From Isosphaeraceae bacterium (GTDB taxonomy: Bacteria > Planctomycetota > Planctomycetia > Isosphaerales > Isosphaeraceae): DNA of 64,000 nucleotides. The DNA lies in NCBI GenBank assembly GCA_025356475.1, contig JANXSX010000086.1:1-64000 (forward strand), in the 5' to 3' direction. A program made the position numbers and the translations under genes. Each line of letters opens with the position of its first letter. The stretch's first letter is position 1. The notes under the pieces were generated by a model. The model saw only the letters and a program-made list of their open reading frames with translations, ran no database searches and had not been told where the DNA came from. Below, one piece after another: positions 1 through 8,736 of the stretch.

Positions 1-620
1 CGTTCGGCCTTGTTCAGAGTCGCGTCGCTAATGAAAAACTCACCAAGCACGGCCTTGGCCTGCATCTCTTTGTCCTGGACTTCGAGGACCTTGGAGAGAT
101 CGATAAGCCGGTTGATCTCATGGGTGAAGACCGCTTTGAGATGTTTCTGTACTTGTAAATACCGATCCTTGTCGTCCGGGGAGATCATGTCGGTGCTGAT
201 GACCGACTCCTCGTCATCCCACTCATTGGGGGGAATGCCCAGCAAGCAGAGGGCTTGGATCCGATTGGTCGGAGACAATTCTCCAGCGAACTTATCGGAG
301 CTGACTTTGCCGATCAAGTACGTCCAACGTTTCATCAGGAAAAGGCAGCCGTGATAGGACGTCTTGAGCCGAGCGACGACCTGGCCAGGCTTCTTCTTGA
401 GATTGCTCGCGAGGGTCTCAGCCCGGGCGAGCTGATCGACATCCCAAACGACCCCGGCTCTGTAGATCAGCCAGTTCCGCTTGGTGGTTGCGCGGTCTTT
501 CGACTGTGCAAGCCGTTCGCGCTCGGTTTGGAGACAAAGGTCCACCTGGCGGATTGACCGCTTGAGGATCTTGGACGCTGGGGTCGCTCCCGCGAGCGTG
601 GCATTGGGTGACATGGCCAT
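1..620 (-). CDS. Hypothetical protein, 3' end beyond the window
   Basis: An open frame runs leftward from an ATG at 620 (second in-frame ATG at 614) to the window edge, about 206 residues without a stop. It begins MAMSPNATLAGATP and then becomes charged and helical, with stretches such as RNWLIYRAGVVWDVDQLARA and a Trp-rich segment FLMKRWTYL. The layout recalls a paralogous family of planctomycete hypothetical proteins with a middle 'WLIDRW'-type segment, but this is from memory and weak. No catalytic motif is seen. The C-terminus is not in the window. Confidence 0.6.
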   Translation of the reverse strand, partial: MAMSPNATLAGATPASKILKRSIRQVDLCLQTERERLAQSKDRATTKRNWLIYRAGVVWDVDQLARAETLASNLKKKPGQVVARLKTSYHGCLFLMKRWTYLIGKVSSDKFAGELSPTNRIQALCLLGIPPNEWDDEESVISTDMISPDDKDRYLQVQKHLKAVFTHEINRLIDLSKVLEVQDKEMQAKAVLGEFFISDATLNKAE

Positions 621-1046
621 CGTCGTAATCCCGTAAATGGGGTGCTACATCGCACATTACGGAATTGCTATCGGTATGCGGGATCGAAGACTTTGGGGAT
701 TCTGGGTGGTTGTGAGAAGATATTTTGGTCAGGAGGTTTTGAAGTCCGGGGATGACCCGCCTGTCAGCCGGTTCGCCGGGGGATAGCCGGATGCGTGCGT
801 TCTCCTTACTGGCATTCGGCGATCCACTGGGACGTGGCTTGGACCTCGCAATCTCCCTGCCACGTGGAGTCGTCAACGTGACTGTGCTAGAATTCAAAGT
901 ATGCGCCTCCGCGAACATTCTTTCGCGTCTGGGCGTAGATTCGGAAGTGCCGTATCGGCTTTTGTGGTCGTCTGCGTTCCTGTCTTGGGCCTCCTTGACA
1001 TCATACCTGGCTTCCCTATTTTTCCGCTGGTCAGGAGCTTGACCCC
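621..1046. other. Intergenic region between divergent genes
   Basis: About 426 bases separate the leftward gene at 620 from the rightward lipoprotein gene at 1047, so promoters for both should lie here. An AGGAG at 1032-1036 serves as ribosome binding site for the TTG at 1047. A 96-codon plus-strand frame (752-1042) fills much of it but resembles no protein and has no ribosome site. No RNA gene or repeat was recognised. Confidence 0.5.
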
Positions 1047-2777
1047 TTGAAACGGCCCATTTCCCTGCGGCCAGTCGTTCTTTTTGTCGCTCTGGCGGGT
1101 TGCGATTACTCAGCTCCAGACGACTCGTTACCGCCTCCATCCGCCCCGGCGGTCGGACAGTCCGTACAGGTGCCTTCAGGAATTGGGTCGGACCCGGCAA
1201 ACCGCAGTCTCTCGACCGACGAGCAGGCCAAGCGGGACGCGATCCTTGAGAATGTGGTGAAACTGATTCGGACCGCCAGCCTGAAGCCAGGTGGCGACAA
1301 CTTCGCGATTGCCACCGAGAACCTCAATCAGTACTTCAGCCAAGACGTCCTGCCCGTCGACTACCGGATGTCGGCTGGTGCCAGGAATTTCTTGCTCGCG
1401 GCATTTGATGAGAAGACTGTCAAAGGGTTGGAGAACTCGACGTTCGATGTTCGGAGAGATGCCCGGCATATTGAAGACTGCATGCTCTATCGCGATATCG
1501 CGCTCCGCGTTGCTGGCGATGGGGATGAACTTGTTCGGGTCCAGCGCGTTTTCGATTGGCTTGTCAAGAATATCGTGCTCGTACCAGTGAACAGTTTGGC
1601 AGGTGGTGGGCTGCCTCACGTTCCAGCGCGACCTTACGATGTCTTGGTCCGCGGGATGGCGGTGGAGCAGCAGGGGGTTTGGTGCGAGCGTACCTGGGTC
1701 TTCATGGCGCTCTGCCGGCAACTGGGGATCGATGTGGGACTGCTCACGTACGCTCCACGTGGGGTATCAGCACCCACCCAAGAGAGCGAAACATGGGCTT
1801 GCGCGGCCTTGATTGGGGGCACGCCCTACCTGTTTGACGCGAGGCTGGGAATCGCGATTCCAGGGCCAGATGGGACCGGCGTTGCTACCCTAGAAGAAGC
1901 GTTGACGGATCCGGTCGTTCTCGACCGGCTCGATCTCCCTGGGGAGATCGCGTACCGGCCCCTTCGATCGGACTTACTGAGCAGCCCGAAAAAAATTGGC
2001 GTGCTCATCGACTCCTCCATCGGCTATCTCTTGCCCAGGATGAAGTTGCTTGAGGGTCGGCTCGCGGGCAAGAATCGCTCCATCCTCTATCGCGATCCTG
2101 CGCAGCTTGCCAACAACTTCTCTCAGGCGCTGGGGTCACGAGGAGGAGGGCTGAGCCTTTGGTCCTTGCCGTTGACGATCGAGAACGCGCTCTTCACCCC
2201 TGGAAGTCAGTTTGGTGAAGCCACGCTGAATTCGATGCGTCTTTTCGATCAAGGCCTGCCATTGCTCTACGCGCGAATTGCCCAACTCCGAGGGGAACTC
2301 GACGAGGCGAAACTTAAGTACGTGGATTTCAGGCTCGCGGAAAACGGCAAATTCGCCGATAAGAAGACGCCGATCCCTCCTCCAATCCAGGCTGCACTCG
2401 ACCAGTACGCAACCTATTTCCTCGCCCTCTGCCAACTCGATCTTGGGAACACGAAAGAGGCGGAGTTTCTCTTTAGTGAATCTGTTCGTCAACTCCCTGA
2501 GCCCGGCCCGGGCCGGCCCGCGTATTTGATGCTCCGGTGGGGTTCGCAAGCAAATCTGGCCCGACTCCTCGAAGCCAAAGGGGAGCTTGGGAAAGCAACC
2601 GCTCTCTACTACACGAGTAATCAAGCGACCTTTGGGTTCCATGGGAATTTGCTGAGAGCGAGAGATCTCGTTTGGCTCTCTCCGATGATGCCAGTACCAG
2701 ACCCGGTGATTGCGCCCGCTCCTCCGGGCCCAACACCTGTGGCACCTCCACCGAAGACAACCGTACTCGACCGCTAA
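1047..2777 (+). CDS. Lipoprotein with transglutaminase-like core
   Basis: The 576-residue product starts at TTG 1047, chosen because AGGAG lies about ten bases upstream. Residues 1-19 form a lipoprotein signal ending in LAGC, so the protein is probably lipid-anchored. The middle holds a helix typical of transglutaminase-like folds (GVWCERTWVFMALCRQLGID) followed by an ETWACAALIGG strand and LFDARLG. In active members a His heads that second strand; here no His is seen, so peptidase or transferase activity is doubtful. The C-terminal third is helical, with TPR-like wording (LALCQLDLGNTKEAEFLF), and ends in a proline-rich tail. The function is unknown. Confidence 0.8.
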   Translation: MKRPISLRPVVLFVALAGCDYSAPDDSLPPPSAPAVGQSVQVPSGIGSDPANRSLSTDEQAKRDAILENVVKLIRTASLKPGGDNFAIATENLNQYFSQDVLPVDYRMSAGARNFLLAAFDEKTVKGLENSTFDVRRDARHIEDCMLYRDIALRVAGDGDELVRVQRVFDWLVKNIVLVPVNSLAGGGLPHVPARPYDVLVRGMAVEQQGVWCERTWVFMALCRQLGIDVGLLTYAPRGVSAPTQESETWACAALIGGTPYLFDARLGIAIPGPDGTGVATLEEALTDPVVLDRLDLPGEIAYRPLRSDLLSSPKKIGVLIDSSIGYLLPRMKLLEGRLAGKNRSILYRDPAQLANNFSQALGSRGGGLSLWSLPLTIENALFTPGSQFGEATLNSMRLFDQGLPLLYARIAQLRGELDEAKLKYVDFRLAENGKFADKKTPIPPPIQAALDQYATYFLALCQLDLGNTKEAEFLFSESVRQLPEPGPGRPAYLMLRWGSQANLARLLEAKGELGKATALYYTSNQATFGFHGNLLRARDLVWLSPMMPVPDPVIAPAPPGPTPVAPPPKTTVLDR

Positions 2778-2913
2778 GGGCCGATCGCGATTGGCTCCAA
2801 CGATCGAGGAGTGGTGGGGCTGTCACTCTTTGGCGGATCCGTTTGGGTTGAAGAGTTTCGTCGAGCGAGTGTCAGGCCGCCATCTGCAAGATAGGCGAAG
2901 ATCTCAAAGTAAA

Positions 2914-3582
2914 TTGGGTGACCATTTGATTATCGAAACAGAGGTGAATCCATTTCACTGTCTTTACCAAGACGCTCTGTACTTCCACACCCAGAGTCAT
3001 CGGTCACTGACTCGTTCTGTGAGCGAGGCGAGTCGACTGGCTCGCGCTGCACTCTTGTTTTATGTCGCGAGTTCCGAGGCGATCGTCCACCAAGCTGCGG
3101 TCGAGTTGGGCCGTCCTGACCTCTTCGGATTAATCGCTGATCCTCGGCGACCAATACCGCTTTTTGAAGCGTGGCGATTTTTGCCGGCCATCGTTGTGGG
3201 TATCTCGGGTGTGCCCCAAGATGTCGAGCGTGCGCCTTGGCCGCAGTTCATCGAACTCTTGAGCTTACGAGAGTCCTGGTCGTACCCAGGACCTCCGAGC
3301 GACCGCAAGTCGTATTATTACTCGTCAGGCACGGGGTTCGACCCACTCGAACCTCATCAAGTCCCATCCGGTGTTGAACTCTCCCCAAGCGATCTCCTGT
3401 ACCCCAAAACAGGACTCCCGCGGGATCCGTATTCTCTGAGACCGAAACATCTCGACACGGTACGCGGGATCATTGATTCCGCGATCACCACACTCGACCG
3501 ACGGATCGAGGGAGCACTGACCAAGGATAATCGCCATCGGCGAGAGATTACGCGATTACTTGAAGAGAAGGGCCCGTTTTGA
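2914..3582 (+). CDS. Hypothetical protein
   Basis: The open frame extends upstream to 2710, overlapping the lipoprotein gene. A start near TTG 2914 (MGDHLIIETEVNPFHCLYQD) is preferred because the upstream part has poor coding character, but no strong ribosome site decides it. The protein, about 222 residues, has a helix rich in Ala and Leu (ARAALLFYVASSEAIVHQAA), a central Tyr/Pro-rich part and a charged helical C-terminus. No known domain is recognised. It lies directly downstream of the lipoprotein gene and may be cotranscribed with it. Confidence 0.55.
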   Translation: MGDHLIIETEVNPFHCLYQDALYFHTQSHRSLTRSVSEASRLARAALLFYVASSEAIVHQAAVELGRPDLFGLIADPRRPIPLFEAWRFLPAIVVGISGVPQDVERAPWPQFIELLSLRESWSYPGPPSDRKSYYYSSGTGFDPLEPHQVPSGVELSPSDLLYPKTGLPRDPYSLRPKHLDTVRGIIDSAITTLDRRIEGALTKDNRHRREITRLLEEKGPF

Positions 3583-3600
3583 CTGCAAGCCATTTCGGCC

Positions 3601-4203
3601 TTACGCAGCCATCGAATCGGTGCGATCTTCGCGTCTAAGAGACGAGATGAGAATGATGACCAAGATAACAACGATCGTCAGGTCGAGTGTTTCAATGGCT
3701 GAACTCGACGATTGTCGGGCCTCTCGATCCACAGATTCCAGACCTGTGGGAATGGCGATCTCGTTAACAGTTTCCTGTCGAGTGCTCCTGACGCGATCAA
3801 CAGTCTGAGTCCGTCTCTTCCTCGCTTGTTTCGCTCGCAACAGAGAACGAGACCCGACAAGGTCGTCGATGACAAGGTCGAGTGGAATCACTTTCCCCGT
3901 ATACTTGCCACTCGATACCGCCGAGCGCACCAGCAACCGCTCGATTCTTGAAGGTGGAAACGAGAGGCGGAGCTTGTTGACGGATTTCACAACGTCAGGA
4001 TTGTCTAAAGCTTGTGAAAGCGAAGGGAATGCCGCAAAAAAGTGGTCCGGACGTGCGGAAATAAGGCGTGACCAAGCACGCGTGACCCACTCATCTTCCG
4101 GGCCACTTGAGGCGATCGCAAGCGTCAAAAGCACGTCCCTGGTGCCAAGACGGCCTGCCCTCTCGGCAACCCATGCCATTCGGAGGTCGTCTTGGGCGGA
4201 CAT
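3601..4203 (-). CDS. Hypothetical protein with C-terminal membrane segment
   Basis: The 200-residue product begins at ATG 4203, with GGAG seven bases upstream. The first 110 residues are helical and Trp/Arg-rich (MAWVAERAGRLGTRDVLLTL), followed by a basic linker. A single hydrophobic helix near the C-terminus (LTIVVILVIILISSL) ends in a short charged tail, so it is probably tail-anchored with its bulk in the cytoplasm. It converges on the hypothetical gene ending at 3582 and diverges from the glycosyltransferase gene at 4452. No family is recognised. Confidence 0.65.
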   Translation of the reverse strand: MSAQDDLRMAWVAERAGRLGTRDVLLTLAIASSGPEDEWVTRAWSRLISARPDHFFAAFPSLSQALDNPDVVKSVNKLRLSFPPSRIERLLVRSAVSSGKYTGKVIPLDLVIDDLVGSRSLLRAKQARKRRTQTVDRVRSTRQETVNEIAIPTGLESVDREARQSSSSAIETLDLTIVVILVIILISSLRREDRTDSMAA

Positions 4204-4451
4204 GGGTCACTCCTCACTCTTTCTCTCGAGGACTCGACAAATCAAGCTTGCCAGCACGGCTTTTTGAGGAAACCTCATGGGAGTATCGGACGATCCCCAG
4301 GTCAAGCTTGCCTTAAACTTCCCAGCGGAATGGAATTCGATAGGCAGGGTCAACATCAGCCGATGGTCTCTCGGTTGAGTCTTTCGCGAATTACGCAGGC
4401 TCACTACACTAGGCTTTCCAGTGAGTTGCCGCTGCTTCCAGGGGTATTCCG

Positions 4452-5654
4452 ATGCGTATTCTCATGGTGACTTCCTTCCCGATACCTGGTGAATACGACG
4501 GCACAGCAATGTTGCCGATCAAGATTCTCCGGGCATTGAAAACGCGAGGGATCGACGTCGTCGTGGCACATCTTCGCGCCAAGCCCCCATTTGGAAGAGC
4601 CTACCGTGGAGTCTTTGAAGGGACTCCTGTGTACACATTGCCACCTCGTCGCTGGGGGTCCGGCCTACGCCGTATTTCCCGGGATTATCCTTTCGATCTC
4701 GTACATGCTCAACATTATGGCGGTGCGACACGTGCATTTTTAACATGTAAGAAGTATCGTTGGCCACTTGTCTATGAGATCCACTCGCTTCTTGGTGACG
4801 AAGTTGAACGCGACAAGCTGGGCCGTGGGGTCCCGTTCCAGCTCACGCGAATCCTTGAGCAGTGGGTATGTCGATACGCTGCGGGGATCATTGTGCTCGG
4901 TCAAGGCGTCAAAGATGTACTCATCAATGAAAAAGGTATCGAAGAAGATAAAATTTCCATTATCTATCCGGGTATCGATTTAAAAGAATTTGCAAATCCT
5001 GCCCTCGCTACAGAAATTCCAGGGATCTCAACCTCGGATAAGGTGATCATGTATGTGGGAAGCTTGATTCACCCGAATCAAGGAGTACCGATTCTTATCG
5101 ACTCACTGGAACGGATCTTCCGAGCGATTCCTGAGTCGCGTTGCGTCTTGGTTGGTGGACCTCCTGAGGCGGGAGAGGCCTACAAGGATCGATTGGGACC
5201 GTTCCGGGATCGCTTGGTGATTGTGTCGGGAGCGACCCCCGATCAGGTCGTGAACCTCTGCCGGAGAGCCGATGTTCTTGTTCACCCTCGACTGGCCTGC
5301 CGTGAGAATTATTCGGTACAGAGCAAAATTGCCGTCTATCTTGCGTCGGAGCGACCGATTGTCGCGACTGATTTTGGGGACTATAAGGCCATCTTGGGTG
5401 AGACTGGGGCCGGACTCCTGACGGAGGTGTCCGCGCGGTCACTTTCGGACGGAATCATTGAAGTCTTAACCAATCCCGTCCTGGCGAAACGTCTGAGCGA
5501 GGCCACCGTACCTGTCGCTCGTGAACTATTCGGCATGGATCGAAATATCGATCGATATATCGATGTCTACAAGAAGGCTCTCACATCCTTCACCAGGACC
5601 CAAAACCTACGTCGCAAGAAACCGAGGCATAACAACGGCCCGGCAGAGAGTTAA
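4452..5654 (+). CDS. Glycosyltransferase, GT4 family
   Basis: This 400-residue protein has the two-domain GT-B layout. The N-terminal half starts MRILMVTSFPIPGEYDGTA and carries a FDLVHAQHYGG strand and a VYEIHSLLGDEVERD loop typical of GT4 acceptor domains. The C-terminal half has KVIMYVGSLIHPNQGVPILI and the EX7E-like region around ENYSVQSKIAVYLASERPIVA that binds the sugar nucleotide. An AGGGG sits before the ATG. A second GT4 gene follows 49 bases downstream, so the pair probably adds sugars to the same surface glycan. Donor and acceptor cannot be told. Confidence 0.9.
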   Translation: MRILMVTSFPIPGEYDGTAMLPIKILRALKTRGIDVVVAHLRAKPPFGRAYRGVFEGTPVYTLPPRRWGSGLRRISRDYPFDLVHAQHYGGATRAFLTCKKYRWPLVYEIHSLLGDEVERDKLGRGVPFQLTRILEQWVCRYAAGIIVLGQGVKDVLINEKGIEEDKISIIYPGIDLKEFANPALATEIPGISTSDKVIMYVGSLIHPNQGVPILIDSLERIFRAIPESRCVLVGGPPEAGEAYKDRLGPFRDRLVIVSGATPDQVVNLCRRADVLVHPRLACRENYSVQSKIAVYLASERPIVATDFGDYKAILGETGAGLLTEVSARSLSDGIIEVLTNPVLAKRLSEATVPVARELFGMDRNIDRYIDVYKKALTSFTRTQNLRRKKPRHNNGPAES

Positions 5655-5703
5655 TTACAGGAATCCGTCCACATCGTTTCATTGAGTTCGAGAGTCTACC
5701 CTG

Positions 5704-6876
5704 ATGATTCCGTTGCGGATTGTTCTGTTGATGATCGAGCCTCCCTTGCCGTTTGGTAATGCGGCGGCGAGATGGTTTTACGTGTTGATGAAAGAATTGG
5801 TGGCGAGGGGCCACACGGTGAAAGCCTTCGCGGTCTGCTCCAAACCAAGCGACCTCGAACTCGCGCGGGATCTCTTTCCGAGTCCCGAATATGATTTAAG
5901 GCTCTTCGAGCTCCCGCAACGTTCGGGATTGAAAGCGAAGCTTGAGACCTTGCGGCGGCCCTATTCGTACTTGTTCAGCCCCGAGCTCAAGGCCGAATTC
6001 CGCTCAGCATTGGCCGAGGGCTTTGACATCCTCCATCTTGAGCAGCTCTGGGCGGGTTGGCTCGGGCTCGAGCATCGCGACCGTGCTCTCGTGAACGTGT
6101 ACCACATGGTCGGTATCGATCTCGCTGAGTCGAAACCGAAATCGGTCCGTGAGTTCTTCGAGCGTGAGTTGATGTTTCGCACCGAACGACGACTCTTGAA
6201 AGAGTTCACGAACATTCGAGCGTGCTCACCACGCTTGGCCAGCGAAATTCAAGCGATCAACCCGAAAGCAACGGTCACGAGTGTCCCCGTCGGCCTGGAT
6301 TCGAGTCTCTATTCGTACATTCCGGATGACCGTCGTACGCGCGAGCCGATCCTGACCTTGATCGGCACGATGGGCTGGTATCCCGGTTACTCGGCGGCGA
6401 TCCGCCTCCTCACCCGACTCTGGCCGTCGATCAAGGCCCAAGTTCCCGACGCAAAGCTTCAGATCGTTGGCTGGTCGGCTCGCGAGAAACTGGCGGAATA
6501 TGTCCACCTTCCCGACGTTTCGATCCACGAGAATGTTCCCGATATTCAGCCTTACTTTGAACGGACCGGAGTGCTTCTCTATGCACCCAGCCGAGGGAGC
6601 GGGATGAAGGTCAAGGTTCTCGAAGCCATGGCGTTCGGGATCCCTTTTGTCACGACCAGCGAAGGGGTCGAAGGGATCCCCGCCCAGGATGGTATCCATG
6701 GCGGGATCTGCGAGGATGACGCAGGGTTGATCGAACGCACTGTTACTCTTCTGCGCGACACTGAACGGCAGAATCGGCAACGGCAGGCGGCCCGAGTGTT
6801 ACTCGAAACGCACTGTGGTCCCGCCCCCACGGTAGATGCCATTGAGGCCATCTACTCGCGGATGTTGGGCAATTGA
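5704..6876 (+). CDS. Glycosyltransferase, GT4 family
   Basis: This 390-residue GT-B protein opens with IVLLMIEPPLPFGNAAARWF, the glycine/proline loop common at the start of GT4 enzymes. The C-terminal domain shows TLIGTMGWYPGYSAAIRLL and the donor-site segment MKVKVLEAMAFGIPFVTTSE, where the Glu in VLEAMA matches the family's catalytic or ribose-binding Glu. It follows the first GT4 gene on the same strand and is probably cotranscribed. It ends 14 bases from the convergent Mur ligase gene. Confidence 0.9.
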   Translation: MIPLRIVLLMIEPPLPFGNAAARWFYVLMKELVARGHTVKAFAVCSKPSDLELARDLFPSPEYDLRLFELPQRSGLKAKLETLRRPYSYLFSPELKAEFRSALAEGFDILHLEQLWAGWLGLEHRDRALVNVYHMVGIDLAESKPKSVREFFERELMFRTERRLLKEFTNIRACSPRLASEIQAINPKATVTSVPVGLDSSLYSYIPDDRRTREPILTLIGTMGWYPGYSAAIRLLTRLWPSIKAQVPDAKLQIVGWSAREKLAEYVHLPDVSIHENVPDIQPYFERTGVLLYAPSRGSGMKVKVLEAMAFGIPFVTTSEGVEGIPAQDGIHGGICEDDAGLIERTVTLLRDTERQNRQRQAARVLLETHCGPAPTVDAIEAIYSRMLGN

Positions 6877-6890
6877 CATGAAGAATCGCG

Positions 6891-8405
6891 TCAGGCCGAG
6901 ACCAGCATTCGGACGGGTTGAGATTGAAGCCAATCTGTCGCGATCGCAGCATCGTCAAAGGTCGTGACACGATCGGCGTAGATCTGGACGGTTCTCCGGC
7001 CTTTACCCGCGATCAGCACCACGTCGCCAGGCTCTGCATTGGCGAGTGTGGTCTCGATCGCCAGGCGACGGTCGGGCTCGACCCGAGCTCGACCGGGGCG
7101 ACGAAGTCCGGATAGTAAATCATCAAAAATCTGGTTGGGGTCTTCCGAACGTGGATTGTCGGTCGTGAGGATCAGGTAGTCCGCTCCAGCCTCAACCGCT
7201 GCGGCCAGCGCACGACGGCTTGCCGGATCACCTAGTCCTTCCGCTCCGAAAACACAGTGGATTTTCGCCACATTCAAAGCCCGGAGAGTCGCAAGAGCTT
7301 GCGAAATGGCGGCTGGTGTCCGTGCGGAATCCACTCGGACGTCGAAGTTTTGGCCAGCAACCACGGACTCAAGGCGTCCGGAAAGCCGCGTGACCGACTC
7401 CAGCCCAAGTTTGACATCCTCGGCCGAGATCCCGCGAGCCCAGGCAAGTGCCGCTGCCGCGAGGGCATGGCGAACCGCAGATTCGCCGGTGAGACGAAGG
7501 GAGATTGCGAGTTCGCGACCGAAGCCGCGAAGCCGGATCTTCGAACCATCGGAGGACATTTGATCAATGACTGCCGAGATATCGGCTGGACGTTCGATTC
7601 CGTAGGCGACTCGAACGGAGGAGATGTTGACTGCCCCCATCAACTCGGCGTCAGGCTCGTCCGCATTGACGACCGCGATTCCACCTGACGCGATCCGCTT
7701 GAACATCCGAGCGGTCGAGCGGCGAAGTCCTTGGATAACTCTCGGATCTTGCGACGCATGAGATTCTAGGGTGGTGACCAGGGCGGCATCGAGTTCCAGG
7801 CCGTCAGCCGTTCGCTGTTCGAGGACTTCGGGCCCTAGCTCGATCACTGCCCCTGCGCACCCTGCATCAACCATCGCCCCGAGCATCCCCGCGAGGGATT
7901 CGGCATCGGGAGGTGTGAGCGTGGTTGGCCTGACAGTCTTGCCGTCAGACCAGCCGAGTGAGCCGACATTCCCAAATCGTACCCCGGCGGCTTCGAAAAT
8001 CGAGCGAACATACAGGCCGGTTGCAGTCTTGCCGTGAGTGCCAGTGACACCCACAACCCGCAGATGATCTGAGGGGTCGCCCGCCAATGCGTGACAGATT
8101 GCGGCATGCGCCGCCAATGCGTCGGGAACGATCACTTGCAGACGACCAGCCTCGGGGCAAGCCCGCTCGACAACAACCCCTGCGGCACCTCGGGCCATCG
8201 CCTGAGTGACCTGGGTGTGGCCATCCTCCGATCCCGTCCGAACAGCAACAAACAGTTCCCCTGGTTCGAGCTTGCTCGACTCGGTGGTGCAGCCTGAGAC
8301 TTCCCAGTCGGGACAGCCAACGAACTGTGCGTTGCGGAGTAGCCGGCGAAGGCTTACGGAGGGGATTCCACGCTGCGGGGATCGGTCAATAAACCAGCGT
8401 GCCAT
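6891..8405 (-). CDS. MurE-like Mur ligase, divergent
   Basis: This 504-residue protein has the Mur ligase order: an N-terminal UDP-binding domain, the ATP loop TGTHGKT at 121-127, a central domain, and a C-terminal domain with DNPRSEDP at 416-423. DNPR is the MurE signature for meso-diaminopimelate. Other core motifs have changed: the SSH substrate motif reads LGP in IELGPEVLEQ, the DHLDYH region is unrecognisable, the residue aligned with the carbamylated Lys (AKARLF in MurE) appears as STARMF, and DYAHTP reads DSARTP. It is therefore either a fast-evolving MurE or a paralogue with altered activity. The ATG at 8405 has GGAGGCGAAGG upstream. Confidence 0.85.
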   Translation of the reverse strand: MARWFIDRSPQRGIPSVSLRRLLRNAQFVGCPDWEVSGCTTESSKLEPGELFVAVRTGSEDGHTQVTQAMARGAAGVVVERACPEAGRLQVIVPDALAAHAAICHALAGDPSDHLRVVGVTGTHGKTATGLYVRSIFEAAGVRFGNVGSLGWSDGKTVRPTTLTPPDAESLAGMLGAMVDAGCAGAVIELGPEVLEQRTADGLELDAALVTTLESHASQDPRVIQGLRRSTARMFKRIASGGIAVVNADEPDAELMGAVNISSVRVAYGIERPADISAVIDQMSSDGSKIRLRGFGRELAISLRLTGESAVRHALAAAALAWARGISAEDVKLGLESVTRLSGRLESVVAGQNFDVRVDSARTPAAISQALATLRALNVAKIHCVFGAEGLGDPASRRALAAAVEAGADYLILTTDNPRSEDPNQIFDDLLSGLRRPGRARVEPDRRLAIETTLANAEPGDVVLIAGKGRRTVQIYADRVTTFDDAAIATDWLQSQPVRMLVSA

Positions 8406-8736
8406 GAGCCTTCGCCTCCATGCAAATCAGGGCAAGTTCATTTGGTGAGTTGAATTCGATGCAGAACTTCGACGGAGCATCCCTGTCACGTCGAGTTCGT
8501 TGCCTGCTCACCGGTCAGATCGGGATTGTTCCCCTCTACCTCGTGAGTTGTCGCATTTTTAGCCAATCCTCGGAAAAAGGCAATCCCATTCTGATCGGCA
8601 TGCCGATACTGTCCAATTACCTCACGCTGGTGGGGATCGACCATGCTACCCGCAGGAGATCGTTACAAACGCCAACGACCCGCCGGGTTAGGGCGGGTCG
8701 TGTTTGGATTTACGATCAGGCCGACACGTGTGTGGA
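8406..8736. other. Intergenic: upstream of Mur ligase, downstream of DUF1549 gene
   Basis: The Mur ligase is read leftward from 8405, so its promoter should lie here. The DUF1549/1553 gene ends at 8737 and its terminator hairpin is at 8675-8701. A perfect 14-bp palindrome ATCGGCATGCCGAT lies at 8594-8607, about 190 bases upstream of the Mur ligase start. No credible gene was found. Confidence 0.5.
8675..8701 (-). terminator. Hairpin terminator after DUF1549/1553 gene
   Basis: ACGACCCGCC at 8675-8684 pairs perfectly with GGCGGGTCGT at 8692-8701 around a 7-base loop. Reading leftward it lies 36 bases after the stop at 8737 and is followed by TTGGCGTTTG, only a modest T-run. It is a likely intrinsic terminator. 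Confidence 0.65.

Noticed and set aside
752-1042. 96-codon rightward frame upstream of the lipoprotein gene
   Set aside because: No ribosome site, no family resemblance and an uneven composition; treated as intergenic.
418-1200. 260-codon leftward frame
   Set aside because: It lies antisense to the lipoprotein gene start and overlaps a better leftward frame; composition is Arg/Pro-rich without any domain.
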